Positions 17,383 through 25,137 of a stretch of 58,286 nt of DNA are shown here, one piece after another (the first letter of the stretch is position 1; each line of letters opens with the position of its first letter). The stretch comes from Fictibacillus aquaticus (GTDB lineage Bacteria; Bacillota; Bacilli; Bacillales; Fictibacillaceae): positions 1 through 58,286 of the forward strand of contig NZ_NOII01000013.1 in the NCBI RefSeq assembly GCF_002245695.1, written 5' to 3'. The notes below the pieces were generated by a model that saw nothing but the letters and a program-made list of their open reading frames with translations, was not told the DNA's origin and ran no database searches. The position numbers were made by a program, and so were the translations under genes.

Positions 17383-18252
17383 TTATTTTTTCTTTTCAGC
17401 AATATACTTCTTCACTACTTCGTATACATACTCTTGATTTGCAGCTGCTGTATTCGGATCATACTTTCCGCCGTTTACTTTGTTGTTTGATAAAATACGA
17501 ATGCCTAGGAAAGGAACGTCATAGCCTTTTGCCATTTGAGCTGCAGCCGCACCTTCCATTTCTTCTACCGAGCTGCCAAATTTCTCGTGAAACCAGTTAA
17601 TGCGGTCGACTTCGTTGTTCCACACATCTGCGGACCCAATCGTCCCTTCTACTATCTTGCCTTTTTTGTACGTGTTCTTGACAGCATTTGCCGCTGCAAG
17701 AAGCTCCGCGTCACCTTCATAATAACGCGCCTTTTCAGCATTTGGATCCTCGCCGGCACTTCCTTCGCTCGCCATCAAGTCCATTGGGATCCAAGTTGTT
17801 GGGTCGATGCCTTCGTTTTCCAGCTTACTCGTCGTTTTCAGTGCACCTAAATTGACCGTTCTTTTCCCCAGTACAATGTCATATACGTTCAAATCAGCGT
17901 CATGGCCGCCAGACGTTCCTTGATTGATGATGGCTGCCGGTTTGTACTTTTCAATCGCAATAGCGGTCGCTGCAGCAGTGTTTTCCATGCCTTTCCCTGT
18001 TTTTGCAACGATTACCGGATAACCATTAAGGGTTCCTTTATAAAACACGAACGTTCCTGATTTTTCTACTTTTACGTTATCCAGCCTTTTTGCAAAGTTT
18101 TCTGCTTCAATCGGCATTGGCCCTTGAATGATAATTGGTCTTTTATTCTTGGCATGTGCCACCATTTCTTTTTCAGATATTGCGTTCCAACCAGCTAACA
18201 CAGATAAGACGAGTGCAGCCATGATCGTAATGAGTCCTGCTTTTTTAAACAT
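17383..18252 (-). CDS. Exported purine nucleoside phosphorylase / MTA-SAH nucleosidase-like protein
   Basis: A 289-residue member of the PNP/UDP phosphorylase fold, preceded by a signal sequence (MFKKAGLITIMAALVLSVLA), so it acts outside the cytoplasm. The core starts with IIIQGPMPIEAENF; INQGTSGGHD is the phosphate/ribose region and VEEMEGAAAAQMA the ribose-binding Met-Glu. Where cytoplasmic MTA/SAH nucleosidases have a catalytic Asp, this protein reads RILSNN with Asn, a change associated with 6-oxopurine use in some phosphorylases. The start at 18252 has GAGGAGAG upstream. It is controlled by a guanine riboswitch, which suggests release of purine bases from external nucleosides for salvage. 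Confidence 0.8.
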   Translation of the reverse strand: MFKKAGLITIMAALVLSVLAGWNAISEKEMVAHAKNKRPIIIQGPMPIEAENFAKRLDNVKVEKSGTFVFYKGTLNGYPVIVAKTGKGMENTAAATAIAIEKYKPAAIINQGTSGGHDADLNVYDIVLGKRTVNLGALKTTSKLENEGIDPTTWIPMDLMASEGSAGEDPNAEKARYYEGDAELLAAANAVKNTYKKGKIVEGTIGSADVWNNEVDRINWFHEKFGSSVEEMEGAAAAQMAKGYDVPFLGIRILSNNKVNGGKYDPNTAAANQEYVYEVVKKYIAEKKK

Positions 18253-18296
18253 ACTGTTCTCTCCTCGTTGTAAGTTTTCACCCGTATATCGCATAT

Positions 18297-18336
18297 AAAA
18301 AAGCCTGAAAAGCAGAATAACTTCTACCTTCCAGAC
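18297..18336 (-). terminator. Riboswitch expression-platform terminator of the nucleosidase gene
   Basis: On the minus strand, GTCTGGAAGGTAGAA pairs with TTCTGCTTTTCAGGC (15 positions, several G-T pairs and one mismatch), followed by TTTTTT. It lies between the guanine aptamer and the start codon. Confidence 0.8.
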
Positions 18337-18432
18337 CTAAATAGAGTCAAAGTATATAAGATCAGAACAATCGAAAAGAATGCCCAATCAGACACGAATT
18401 TACGCCAAACACACGCAAAACCGATACTTTAA

Positions 18433-18501
18433 CCCGTAGTCCGGTTCTTTCATTGGGAACCAGGTAGAAACACTCAGACCATATTACCGAGCATATACGA
18501 G
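18433..18501 (-). promoter_or_regulatory. Guanine riboswitch of the exported nucleosidase
   Basis: The minus strand shows P1 arms CTCGTA/TACGGG, the conserved TATATG and AATATGG, the kissing-loop strand GTTTCTACCTGG, and GGACTACGG. The C in GACTACG marks guanine specificity. The P3 arm differs from the pbuG and guaA copies (CCCAATGAAAGAACC), so it is a separate aptamer rather than a recent duplicate. Confidence 0.9.
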
Positions 18502-18674
18502 CAGCAACTATTAAATTGTTGTTTACTTTAATACCGTAACAAAAACCATCGTAAAAAGCGAACATTTTTTTATAATATCCGCCAATCATTCGTTTTACAG
18601 TGTATATTTTTCAAGAAAATCCACTTATGACATATAAAACTGCTCTAATTACGGAAAAAGAATGAACGAATCAA

Positions 18675-18699
18675 AAAACCTCTCGAGTCGAGAGGTTTT
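18675..18699 (-). terminator. Terminator of the RND pump gene
   Basis: AAAACCTCTC and GAGAGGTTTT form a stem around a 5-nt loop, with a T-rich tail on the minus strand. It lies 13 bases past the stop codon of the pump gene. Confidence 0.8.
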
Positions 18700-18711
18700 G
18701 ATTTTAGCTTT

Positions 18712-21700
18712 TTAGTTCTCTTCTACTTCTCTACGGTTTTTCTTAAAGACTTTAGAAAGTACTTCGTAAACGATCGGAACGATGATCAGCGTTAATAACG
18801 TCGAACTCGTCAAGCCGCCGATTACTGTGATGCCAAGTCCTTTTGAAATCAATCCTCCGCCGCCGGAGCCGATTGCTAACGGAATCAATGCACCGACTGT
18901 TGCGATAGCTGTCATAAGGATCGGACGAAGACGGGTTGCGCCAGCCTCGAGTATCGCTTCACGCATACTCATTCCATCGCGTTCCATGTGGATGATACGA
19001 TCTACTAGTACAATCGCGTTTGTAACGACAATACCTATTAGCATCAATAACCCCATCATGACCGATACAGAGATCGTTTCATCCGCGATTAATAGACCGA
19101 CAAACGAACCGATCACCGCAAACGGAAGCGAGAACAGAATCGCAAATGGCGCTACACCTTCACGGAACGTGACCACTAGAATAAAGTACACGATTGCGAT
19201 CGCTGCAAGCATCGCCAGGCCAAGCTGTGTAAAGGTTTCCTGCATATCGGCCGCTACACCGGCAACATTCATCGTCACACCTTTAGGTAGGTCTAGTTTT
19301 TCAATCGCTTTATCCGCTTCAGATGTTGCTTTTGAAATGTCCTTCCCTTCGACCGTTCCTGAAACGGTCGCGTGGTATTCCCCTTTGCTGCGGGCAAGCG
19401 TATTTAATGTTGTCCCTTTTTCAACTTTTACAAGCTCAGAAAGAGGCATTTTCGTACCAAGAGCTGTCGGCACCTGTGTTGCAAGAATATCATCGATGGA
19501 TTCCGGCTGTTTCGACTGCTCCTGCTGCACAATTACATCGAGTGATTCCCCATTTTTCTCAACGGTTGTTAATACATCTTCTGCCTTCATCGGGTTGAGC
19601 ATCATGACAATCTGTCCAGCTGTTAAGCCGTATTTCAGCAGTTCATCCTGTTCGACTCTAAACGTGTGCTCGACAAAAGCATCCTCTGCACTAGATGAAA
19701 CATCTTTTAAGCCGTCATTCTTTTTCAGTTCGCCTTCAACCATTTTTACAGCTTCATTCAGTTTATTTAAATCTTCACTGTAAAATGTGTAGCTAAGCTC
19801 ATTAGGAGCCATGGAAGATGCTGAGAAGTTCTGGCTTTTCCATTCGCCGGATTGGCCGATATCACCTACATACTTTTCGATGTCTTCACGAACTTCAGGG
19901 AAGTTCTCCATTTCTGGGTCAAAAATCAGATACATCATGGCACCGCTTGCTCCGCCCGACATCGCCATCATCGGATCGACCGTATCCGAAACAGAAACCT
20001 GAACGATATCAATATCCTTGCGTTTAAGCATCTTTTCTTCTACTGCTTCAACATTCTTTAACGTCTCTTCTTTAAGCTCGCCTGCTTCTGGCGTGTAAGT
20101 CAGATACATGACCTTATCTTCTTCGCTGCCCATAAAGCTGAATCCGATGATCGGTGTTAACGCTAAGCTGCCGGCTAATAAAAGAACGGCCAGGACAGAC
20201 GTGATGATTTTATGATTAAGAGATTTGTTAAGAATTCCTTTATACCAATTTGATAGCTTGCCAGTCTCTTTATGGCTGCTCTCCGTTTTTTCACCATACA
20301 GCTTCTTTTTGAACAAGAAGTGAGATAATGCCGGCACGATTGTAATCGCCACAATAAGTGAAGCACCTAGCGCGAACGTCATCGTTAAGGCGAAAGGCGT
20401 GAACAGCTCCCCTACCATGCCGCCGACAAAGATAAGCGGAGCGAATACCGCAACGGTTACTAACGTTGATGAAAGGATCGGCTTGAACATTTCAATCGTC
20501 GCTTCGCGGATAAGCGCGCGTCCTGACAGCTTTTCTTCTTTTAAATGCAGTCTGCGATAAATATTCTCTACGACGACAATGGAGTCATCGATTACACGGC
20601 CGATCGCGACCGTAACCGCACCAAGCGTCATGATATTAAGCGTAATATCCATCCAGTTCAACAGCAATAGTGCCATGAAGATTGAAACTGGAATGGACAC
20701 GATCGAAATAATCGTTGATTTAAAATCACGCAAAAACAGCAGGATGATTAATACGGCGATCAATCCGCCGAACAACGCTTTTTCAATCATCGTTGAAACA
20801 GACTCTTCGATCGGCTTACCTTGATCGAGCGATACATCAATGACTAGGCCATCAATTTTCGCTTTTTCCTCTTTAATCAACTTCTTCACACCGTTAACGA
20901 CATCAACCGTGTTTGCTTGCTGTTCTTTGACGATTTGAATCGCAATCGCTTCATCGCCATTTGTGCGCGATACGGATTCTACCTTACCGACCGTTTTAAT
21001 GTCAGCGATGTCGCTGAGTTTCACGAACGGCGATGGATTTTGTGCAGAAGGCGTGACAGGAATGAGCATGTTCTTTAACTCATCAGCCGTCATGAACTTT
21101 CCGTCCACAGCTACAGCTTCTTCGCCCTCTTTAAACTCATATAGCCCTAATGAAACAGACAGATTGCTCGCCTGAATCATTTCTTTTACTTTATCTTCGG
21201 TTAATTTCAGTTCCGCCATTTTTGCCTGATTATATGTAAGGTCCACTTCTTCAATATGCTGACCTGTAATCTTGGCTGACGCCACACCGTCGATTTTTTC
21301 GATCTTCGGCAGGATAATATCTTCTACAGTTGAAGTTAATTCAACGATATCTTCTTTCGAACTGCTCACACTGAGTGCCGCAACAGGCATCATGTTCATG
21401 CTGATTGCTGTAACGGTCGGCTTTTCTGCACCTTCTGGCAAAGTAACAGTGTCCAGCGCAGATTGTAAGGCACGTTTCGCTTCATCCATATCTATGCCAT
21501 ACTCATATTCGATTTGAAGATTCGACATGTTCGAATACGAATTTGAATTGACGGTTTTAACATCTTCAAGTCCTTCAACCGCTTTTTCTATTGGAATGGA
21601 CACATCTTCCATCACTTTTTCAGGAGTTGCTCCAGGATAGACGTCCATGACCATCAAGTATGGAATCGAAACATCTGGTATAGTCTCCATATTCATACGT

Positions 21701-21792
21701 GTTCCTGAGTAAATACCTGATACCGTTATAATTAGAGTAAGCAGCCAAACAGCCAGCTTATTCTGCAGAACAAAATTAACTAAACCCTTCAC
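18712..21792 (-). CDS. swrC: RND-family efflux pump (SwrC/AcrB type)
   Basis: Large inner-membrane proton-driven efflux protein, 1026 residues from the GTG at 21792. It has the RND layout: one N-terminal transmembrane helix (LAVWLLTLIITVSGIYSG), a large external loop starting with IPDVSIPYL and PGATPEKV, a six-helix block with GAVTVAIGRVIDDSIVVVENI (charged relay aspartates), and a second equivalent half with GIVVTNAIVLVDRI. B. subtilis SwrC (YerP) exports surfactin and aids swarming; the substrate here is inferred. A TTG 36 bp upstream is rejected because the likely transcription start falls at or after it. A TetR gene is divergent and an operator lies inside the promoter. Confidence 0.88.
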   Translation of the reverse strand: MKGLVNFVLQNKLAVWLLTLIITVSGIYSGTRMNMETIPDVSIPYLMVMDVYPGATPEKVMEDVSIPIEKAVEGLEDVKTVNSNSYSNMSNLQIEYEYGIDMDEAKRALQSALDTVTLPEGAEKPTVTAISMNMMPVAALSVSSSKEDIVELTSTVEDIILPKIEKIDGVASAKITGQHIEEVDLTYNQAKMAELKLTEDKVKEMIQASNLSVSLGLYEFKEGEEAVAVDGKFMTADELKNMLIPVTPSAQNPSPFVKLSDIADIKTVGKVESVSRTNGDEAIAIQIVKEQQANTVDVVNGVKKLIKEEKAKIDGLVIDVSLDQGKPIEESVSTMIEKALFGGLIAVLIILLFLRDFKSTIISIVSIPVSIFMALLLLNWMDITLNIMTLGAVTVAIGRVIDDSIVVVENIYRRLHLKEEKLSGRALIREATIEMFKPILSSTLVTVAVFAPLIFVGGMVGELFTPFALTMTFALGASLIVAITIVPALSHFLFKKKLYGEKTESSHKETGKLSNWYKGILNKSLNHKIITSVLAVLLLAGSLALTPIIGFSFMGSEEDKVMYLTYTPEAGELKEETLKNVEAVEEKMLKRKDIDIVQVSVSDTVDPMMAMSGGASGAMMYLIFDPEMENFPEVREDIEKYVGDIGQSGEWKSQNFSASSMAPNELSYTFYSEDLNKLNEAVKMVEGELKKNDGLKDVSSSAEDAFVEHTFRVEQDELLKYGLTAGQIVMMLNPMKAEDVLTTVEKNGESLDVIVQQEQSKQPESIDDILATQVPTALGTKMPLSELVKVEKGTTLNTLARSKGEYHATVSGTVEGKDISKATSEADKAIEKLDLPKGVTMNVAGVAADMQETFTQLGLAMLAAIAIVYFILVVTFREGVAPFAILFSLPFAVIGSFVGLLIADETISVSVMMGLLMLIGIVVTNAIVLVDRIIHMERDGMSMREAILEAGATRLRPILMTAIATVGALIPLAIGSGGGGLISKGLGITVIGGLTSSTLLTLIIVPIVYEVLSKVFKKNRREVEEN

Positions 21793-21834
21793 TCGTACAC
21801 CAACCCCTAATTGACTTATGAAACTCAATTACTT

Positions 21835-21863
21835 ATACTAATGACTGGTTGGTCATTTGTCAA
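21835..21863 (-). promoter_or_regulatory. Promoter of the RND pump
   Basis: On the minus strand, TTGACA and TAGTAT are separated by 17 bp, a near-consensus sigma-A promoter. The spacer is almost entirely the TetR-type palindrome, so repressor binding would block RNA polymerase directly. Confidence 0.75.
21840..21857. promoter_or_regulatory. TetR-type operator
   Basis: An 18-bp inverted repeat with outer arms AATGAC/GTCATT (AATGACTGGTTGGTCATT) in the intergenic space between the divergent pump and TetR genes. Position and symmetry fit autoregulation plus repression of the pump. Confidence 0.7.
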
Positions 21864-21886
21864 TGAAAACCATTAGGAGCGATAAC

Positions 21887-22723
21887 ATGAGCAAAAAACA
21901 ATTAATCATGGAAAGTGCGTTAGAACTCTTTGCTAAACAAGGATTCGAAGCCACTTCCGTTCAACAAATAACCGATCATGCCGGTATTTCCAAAGGCGCT
22001 TTTTACTTATCCTTCAAGTCAAAGGATGAACTGATCATCGCCTTGATCGATCACTTTATGATGCAGTTCACATCCGATATTGACTGGGTAGTCAAAAACT
22101 CGAATAATGATACGGAACTGTTGTATGATTTTTATAATGCAGCCTTTGCTTCGTTTCAAAAGCATTCGGACTTTGCCAAGATTTTTATAAAAGAGCAGTC
22201 ACAGACACCTAACGAAGAGCTTATCTCAAAAATGCGCCATTACGACAAGCTTACCGATAAAATCATCTTAAGTATGATTGACCGTCTGTATGGAGAAGAA
22301 GCTCGCAAGGTAAAATATGATTTGATTTATTGCATCAAAGGCTTCATTCATGTGTACTCTCATTTATTTTTATTTTTTAATCTGCCATTTGATCTGGATA
22401 GCCTTTGCCGTTCACTGGCGCAAAAAACTAATGTACTCGCGAAGCATTCTACGATTCCTTTTATTACAGAAGAGTTGTTTCAGACGTTTACTACTGAACA
22501 GAGTTATGAAGAAGTAACAGCTGAACAGCTTATTGAACTCTTGGGACAAACAATAGAGGAAATTGAAGAGCCGATTGAAAAGGAATCGTTAACATTGCTC
22601 AAGCAGCAGCTGATTGAACCTTCCTTAAGCCCTGCCATTGTGAAAGGGTTATTGGAGAATATACGAAATCATCCGCATTGCAAGTGGGTTTCTTATTTGC
22701 TGCGGGGTTATTTTGGATTTTAA
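21887..22723 (+). CDS. TetR-family transcriptional repressor
   Basis: A 278-residue regulator. The N-terminal helix-turn-helix domain is typical (MESALELFAKQGFEATSVQQITDHAGISKGAFYLSF pattern, residues about 8-45), and the ligand-binding C-terminal domain is longer than usual, ending in a Glu-rich segment. The ATG at 21887 has AGGAG 7 bases upstream. It is divergent from the RND pump and shares a palindromic operator with it, so it most likely represses the pump until an effluxed compound binds. Confidence 0.9.
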   Translation: MSKKQLIMESALELFAKQGFEATSVQQITDHAGISKGAFYLSFKSKDELIIALIDHFMMQFTSDIDWVVKNSNNDTELLYDFYNAAFASFQKHSDFAKIFIKEQSQTPNEELISKMRHYDKLTDKIILSMIDRLYGEEARKVKYDLIYCIKGFIHVYSHLFLFFNLPFDLDSLCRSLAQKTNVLAKHSTIPFITEELFQTFTTEQSYEEVTAEQLIELLGQTIEEIEEPIEKESLTLLKQQLIEPSLSPAIVKGLLENIRNHPHCKWVSYLLRGYFGF

Positions 22724-22734
22724 GTAGATAAACG

Positions 22735-22769
22735 AAATGCCCTGCAGAGCGGTTCTCTGCAGGGCATTT
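22735..22769. terminator. Strong terminator after tetR
   Basis: AAATGCCCTGCAGAG and CTCTGCAGGGCATTT form a perfect 15-bp stem with a 5-nt loop. It lies between convergent genes and could work in both directions. Confidence 0.85.
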
Positions 22770-22842
22770 ATTATGTCGATATTTTACTCGGAATTTGTAG
22801 ATATTTCTCGGGAAATGGAGATTGTTGTGCTTTACTTTTCTA

Positions 22843-22857
22843 TATCGCCCTGCGATA
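22843..22857. promoter_or_regulatory. TATCGCC-type palindrome, 3' copy
   Basis: TATCGCCCTGCGATA, a 15-bp near-perfect inverted repeat 10 bp past the stop of the MerR-like gene. It differs by one base from the copy in that gene's promoter region (23619-23633). Confidence 0.55.
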
Positions 22858-22867
22858 CAGAAGCTGC

Positions 22868-23578
22868 TTATTTTCGGAACAACCCGAAAAAACCCCGCCG
22901 TTTTTCTTCTGGCCGATTTTGCATCGCTTCTTCCAATCGCGTATTAAAATCATTCTGCGCACGCCATTCTTTAATCTGTTCTTCGCGCAGCTCTTGTAAT
23001 TCTTTCTGCAAAAGTTCACTTTTTTCTTGCTCTTGCTGCAGCAATGCTTCGTAATGATCTTTTTGCTGTTCTGTTAATCTTTCAATTCTAGCTGTCGTTT
23101 TCTGCGATGCATTTCCAATTGCAGAGCTGATCACATGATGATCCTGCTGGAGACGGGAAACCGTTTGTTTAAGCTCTGACATATCGCTTGCCAGCTTAAC
23201 GTTCATTTCACGTGCAGCTGCGAGTTCGTTGCCTAACAGCATTAAGAACTCTTTTAATTGGTTCGGATCTTGAGGAAGACTTTCATATGTATCGAATATC
23301 GCTACGTCTGTTTCAATGGAATCTGTTAATCTTTCGCTTTGCTGTGAGGCAAGGTCTTTTGCTGCATCGTCTAGCTGCTTGTCTGTATCGCGCAGCGCTG
23401 TAAGCGCTGTGATGTCAGACTGTACAAAAATCCGGCGGTCGCCGTCTTTCAAAAACTCATAACCGTTCCGCTCTAAAATCTGTCCATACTTTCGGACAGT
23501 AGGTGTGGCAATCCCTACTTCTTCAGCCACTTCCTTAGAGGAGAATGCTCGTTCATTTTGTTGTATATCACGCCGCAT
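22868..23578 (-). CDS. MerR-like HTH, coiled-coil protein (DUF3967 type)
   Basis: A 236-residue protein. Residues about 12-60 form a MerR-like helix-turn-helix (FSSKEVAEEVGIATPTVRKYG). A long, heavily charged coiled coil follows (about 120-220), and the protein ends in the basic-hydrophobic tail KRRGFFGLFRK, which could touch the membrane. This matches DUF3967 proteins, and the layout resembles RacA, which anchors DNA at the cell pole. Two near-identical palindromes flank the gene and are plausible binding sites. ATG with AGGAGG upstream. Function inferred only. Confidence 0.75.
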   Translation of the reverse strand: MRRDIQQNERAFSSKEVAEEVGIATPTVRKYGQILERNGYEFLKDGDRRIFVQSDITALTALRDTDKQLDDAAKDLASQQSERLTDSIETDVAIFDTYESLPQDPNQLKEFLMLLGNELAAAREMNVKLASDMSELKQTVSRLQQDHHVISSAIGNASQKTTARIERLTEQQKDHYEALLQQEQEKSELLQKELQELREEQIKEWRAQNDFNTRLEEAMQNRPEEKRRGFFGLFRK

Positions 23579-23618
23579 ATCGGACCTCCTATTCTAATAC
23601 CTTAATTATACAAGTTTA

Positions 23619-23633
23619 TATCGCCCGGCGATA
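23619..23633. promoter_or_regulatory. TATCGCC-type palindrome, promoter copy
   Basis: TATCGCCCGGCGATA lies about 40 bp upstream of the MerR-like start codon, where an autoregulatory operator would be expected. It is the better of two copies flanking the gene. Confidence 0.6.
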
Positions 23634-23721
23634 CGAAACTTTAATCGCTGATTCGCTATGTTCTATAACATTCGAAGGTAACATTCGTTGTTCGTCTATG
23701 CTGGCTAAAAGAGTTCTTGAA

Positions 23722-23748
23722 GAAACCTCTCGCTGCGAAAGGTTTTTT
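23722..23748 (+). terminator. Terminator-like hairpin upstream of the ABC operon
   Basis: AAACCT and AGGTTT flank a short inner stem (TCGCTGCGA) and are followed by a run of T on the plus strand. No rightward gene ends here, so it is either a leader attenuator of the ABC operon or the remnant of a lost gene. Confidence 0.5.
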
Positions 23749-23869
23749 TGTATTTTAATAGAACTGAATAAAAATGGAAAAAACATACTTTTTTCCATTT
23801 GGTAAATGTTATCATTATTTAAATCCTAGAGCTTGCACCTTGTACTCGAATTAATAAGGAGAGGTCAAA

Positions 23870-24559
23870 ATGACACATATAATCACAAAGAACGTGTCTA
23901 AAGTGTTTAGCGGTGATGGCGTTTTAACAAGCGCGGTCGAAAATATTACTCTTTCATTTCATCAGAAAGATTTCACTTCCATTGTTGGACCATCAGGTTC
24001 AGGCAAATCTACTCTGCTAAGTTTGATCGGCACGCTGGATCAGCCGAGTTCCGGTCAGATTTTTTACGATGATACGAATGTAACCTCTCTTAAAAATAAC
24101 CAGCTTGCTGATTTCCGCTTTGAAAAGATCGGATTTGTCTTTCAGCAATTTCATCTTCTTCCGACGTTAACAGCTCTTGAAAATGTTCTGGCACCGCTCT
24201 TTTCGCGCAAGGTGAATTACCATAAAGAGAAGCGGGCCAAAGAACTGCTGGAACAAGTTGGATTGAAAGATAAGCTGCACTCCTTCCCTTCTCAACTTTC
24301 TGGCGGACAGCAGCAACGAGTGGCAGTTGCACGCGCCCTCATTCACTCTCCGGAATGGCTGTTGGCGGATGAGCCAACGGGTAACCTGGACACCGAATCC
24401 GGTGAAGTGATCTTCAGCCTATTAAAACAGCTAAACCAAAACCATAATTGCGGCATTATTCTTGTGACACACGATATGAAGCTAGCTCAGCGGACAGACC
24501 GCGTCATTAAAATGGTCGACGGCCAGCTTGTGTCGGATACAAATGAGGTGGCCATATGA
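23870..24559 (+). CDS. ABC transporter ATP-binding protein (MacB/LolD type)
   Basis: A 229-residue ATPase of the exporter class that pairs with FtsX-like permeases. Walker A is GPSGSGKST, the Q-loop is in VFQQFHLLP, the signature LSGGQQQRVAVARAL, Walker B LLADEPTGNLD and the H-loop VTHD. The ATG follows AAGGAGAGG. First gene of a three-gene operon: its stop overlaps the next start (ATGA), and the permease is third. Likely exports a peptide or lipid-like molecule, or works as a mechanotransmission complex; the substrate is unknown. Confidence 0.93.
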   Translation: MTHIITKNVSKVFSGDGVLTSAVENITLSFHQKDFTSIVGPSGSGKSTLLSLIGTLDQPSSGQIFYDDTNVTSLKNNQLADFRFEKIGFVFQQFHLLPTLTALENVLAPLFSRKVNYHKEKRAKELLEQVGLKDKLHSFPSQLSGGQQQRVAVARALIHSPEWLLADEPTGNLDTESGEVIFSLLKQLNQNHNCGIILVTHDMKLAQRTDRVIKMVDGQLVSDTNEVAI

Positions 24560-25137
24560 ACAGAATGTCCATCATTATCATTGTCTTTTTGTTCATTATA
24601 GGTGCAGCTGGAATTTACATGATCTCGTCTGTAGAAATGATTACCGATGGACCTAAACCCGTGGATACAACAACCGTTAACAAAACAACTCCAAACCCTG
24701 TTGAGGCCTCAACCCCTCCAGCAAAACCAAAATACCCTGCAGGACAGATAGAGGATAACATGATTGAAAAGGTGATTCCTTTTCCGATCGTAAAGCCCTC
24801 TTACTTGCCGTCAGGATTTGCATATAAAGAGCGCGAAGCCTTTGTTCACTATTACGGCGATCAGGCATCATACAAGATGACGATGTACTACGAATCGTCT
24901 GACAAGTTTATTTACATTGAGATGACGAATGAAGCACCGATGGACAAAGGGAAGCAAGAAGAAGTCGATGTAAATGGAATACCCGGGGCCTTTATTAAGC
25001 TGGGTGCTCCGGCCGACACGAACAACGTCGTCTCATTTTCATTTAAAGAAGCCTATTACGAGGTGCATGGTACGAATGTGACAAAAGAAGAGCTTGTAAA
25101 GATTGCGCGTTCTTTGCCGGTGAACGCCAATGATTAA
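24556..25137 (+). CDS. Membrane-anchored extracytoplasmic protein (DUF4367-like)
   Basis: A 193-residue protein with one N-terminal membrane helix (MSIIIIVFLFIIGAAGIYMI), a Pro/Thr-rich linker (residues about 35-65) and an outer domain whose start IVKPSYLPSGFAYKEREAF resembles DUF4367-type domains. It sits between the ATPase and permease genes and overlaps both (4 and 8 bp), so it is very likely an accessory subunit of this ABC system. No lipobox cysteine is present, so it is anchored by the helix. Confidence 0.65.
   Translation: MNRMSIIIIVFLFIIGAAGIYMISSVEMITDGPKPVDTTTVNKTTPNPVEASTPPAKPKYPAGQIEDNMIEKVIPFPIVKPSYLPSGFAYKEREAFVHYYGDQASYKMTMYYESSDKFIYIEMTNEAPMDKGKQEEVDVNGIPGAFIKLGAPADTNNVVSFSFKEAYYEVHGTNVTKEELVKIARSLPVNAND

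Noticed and set aside
18782-19783. 333-codon frame opposite the RND pump gene
   Set aside because: Mirror frame of the pump coding sequence, with no ribosome site and no domain.
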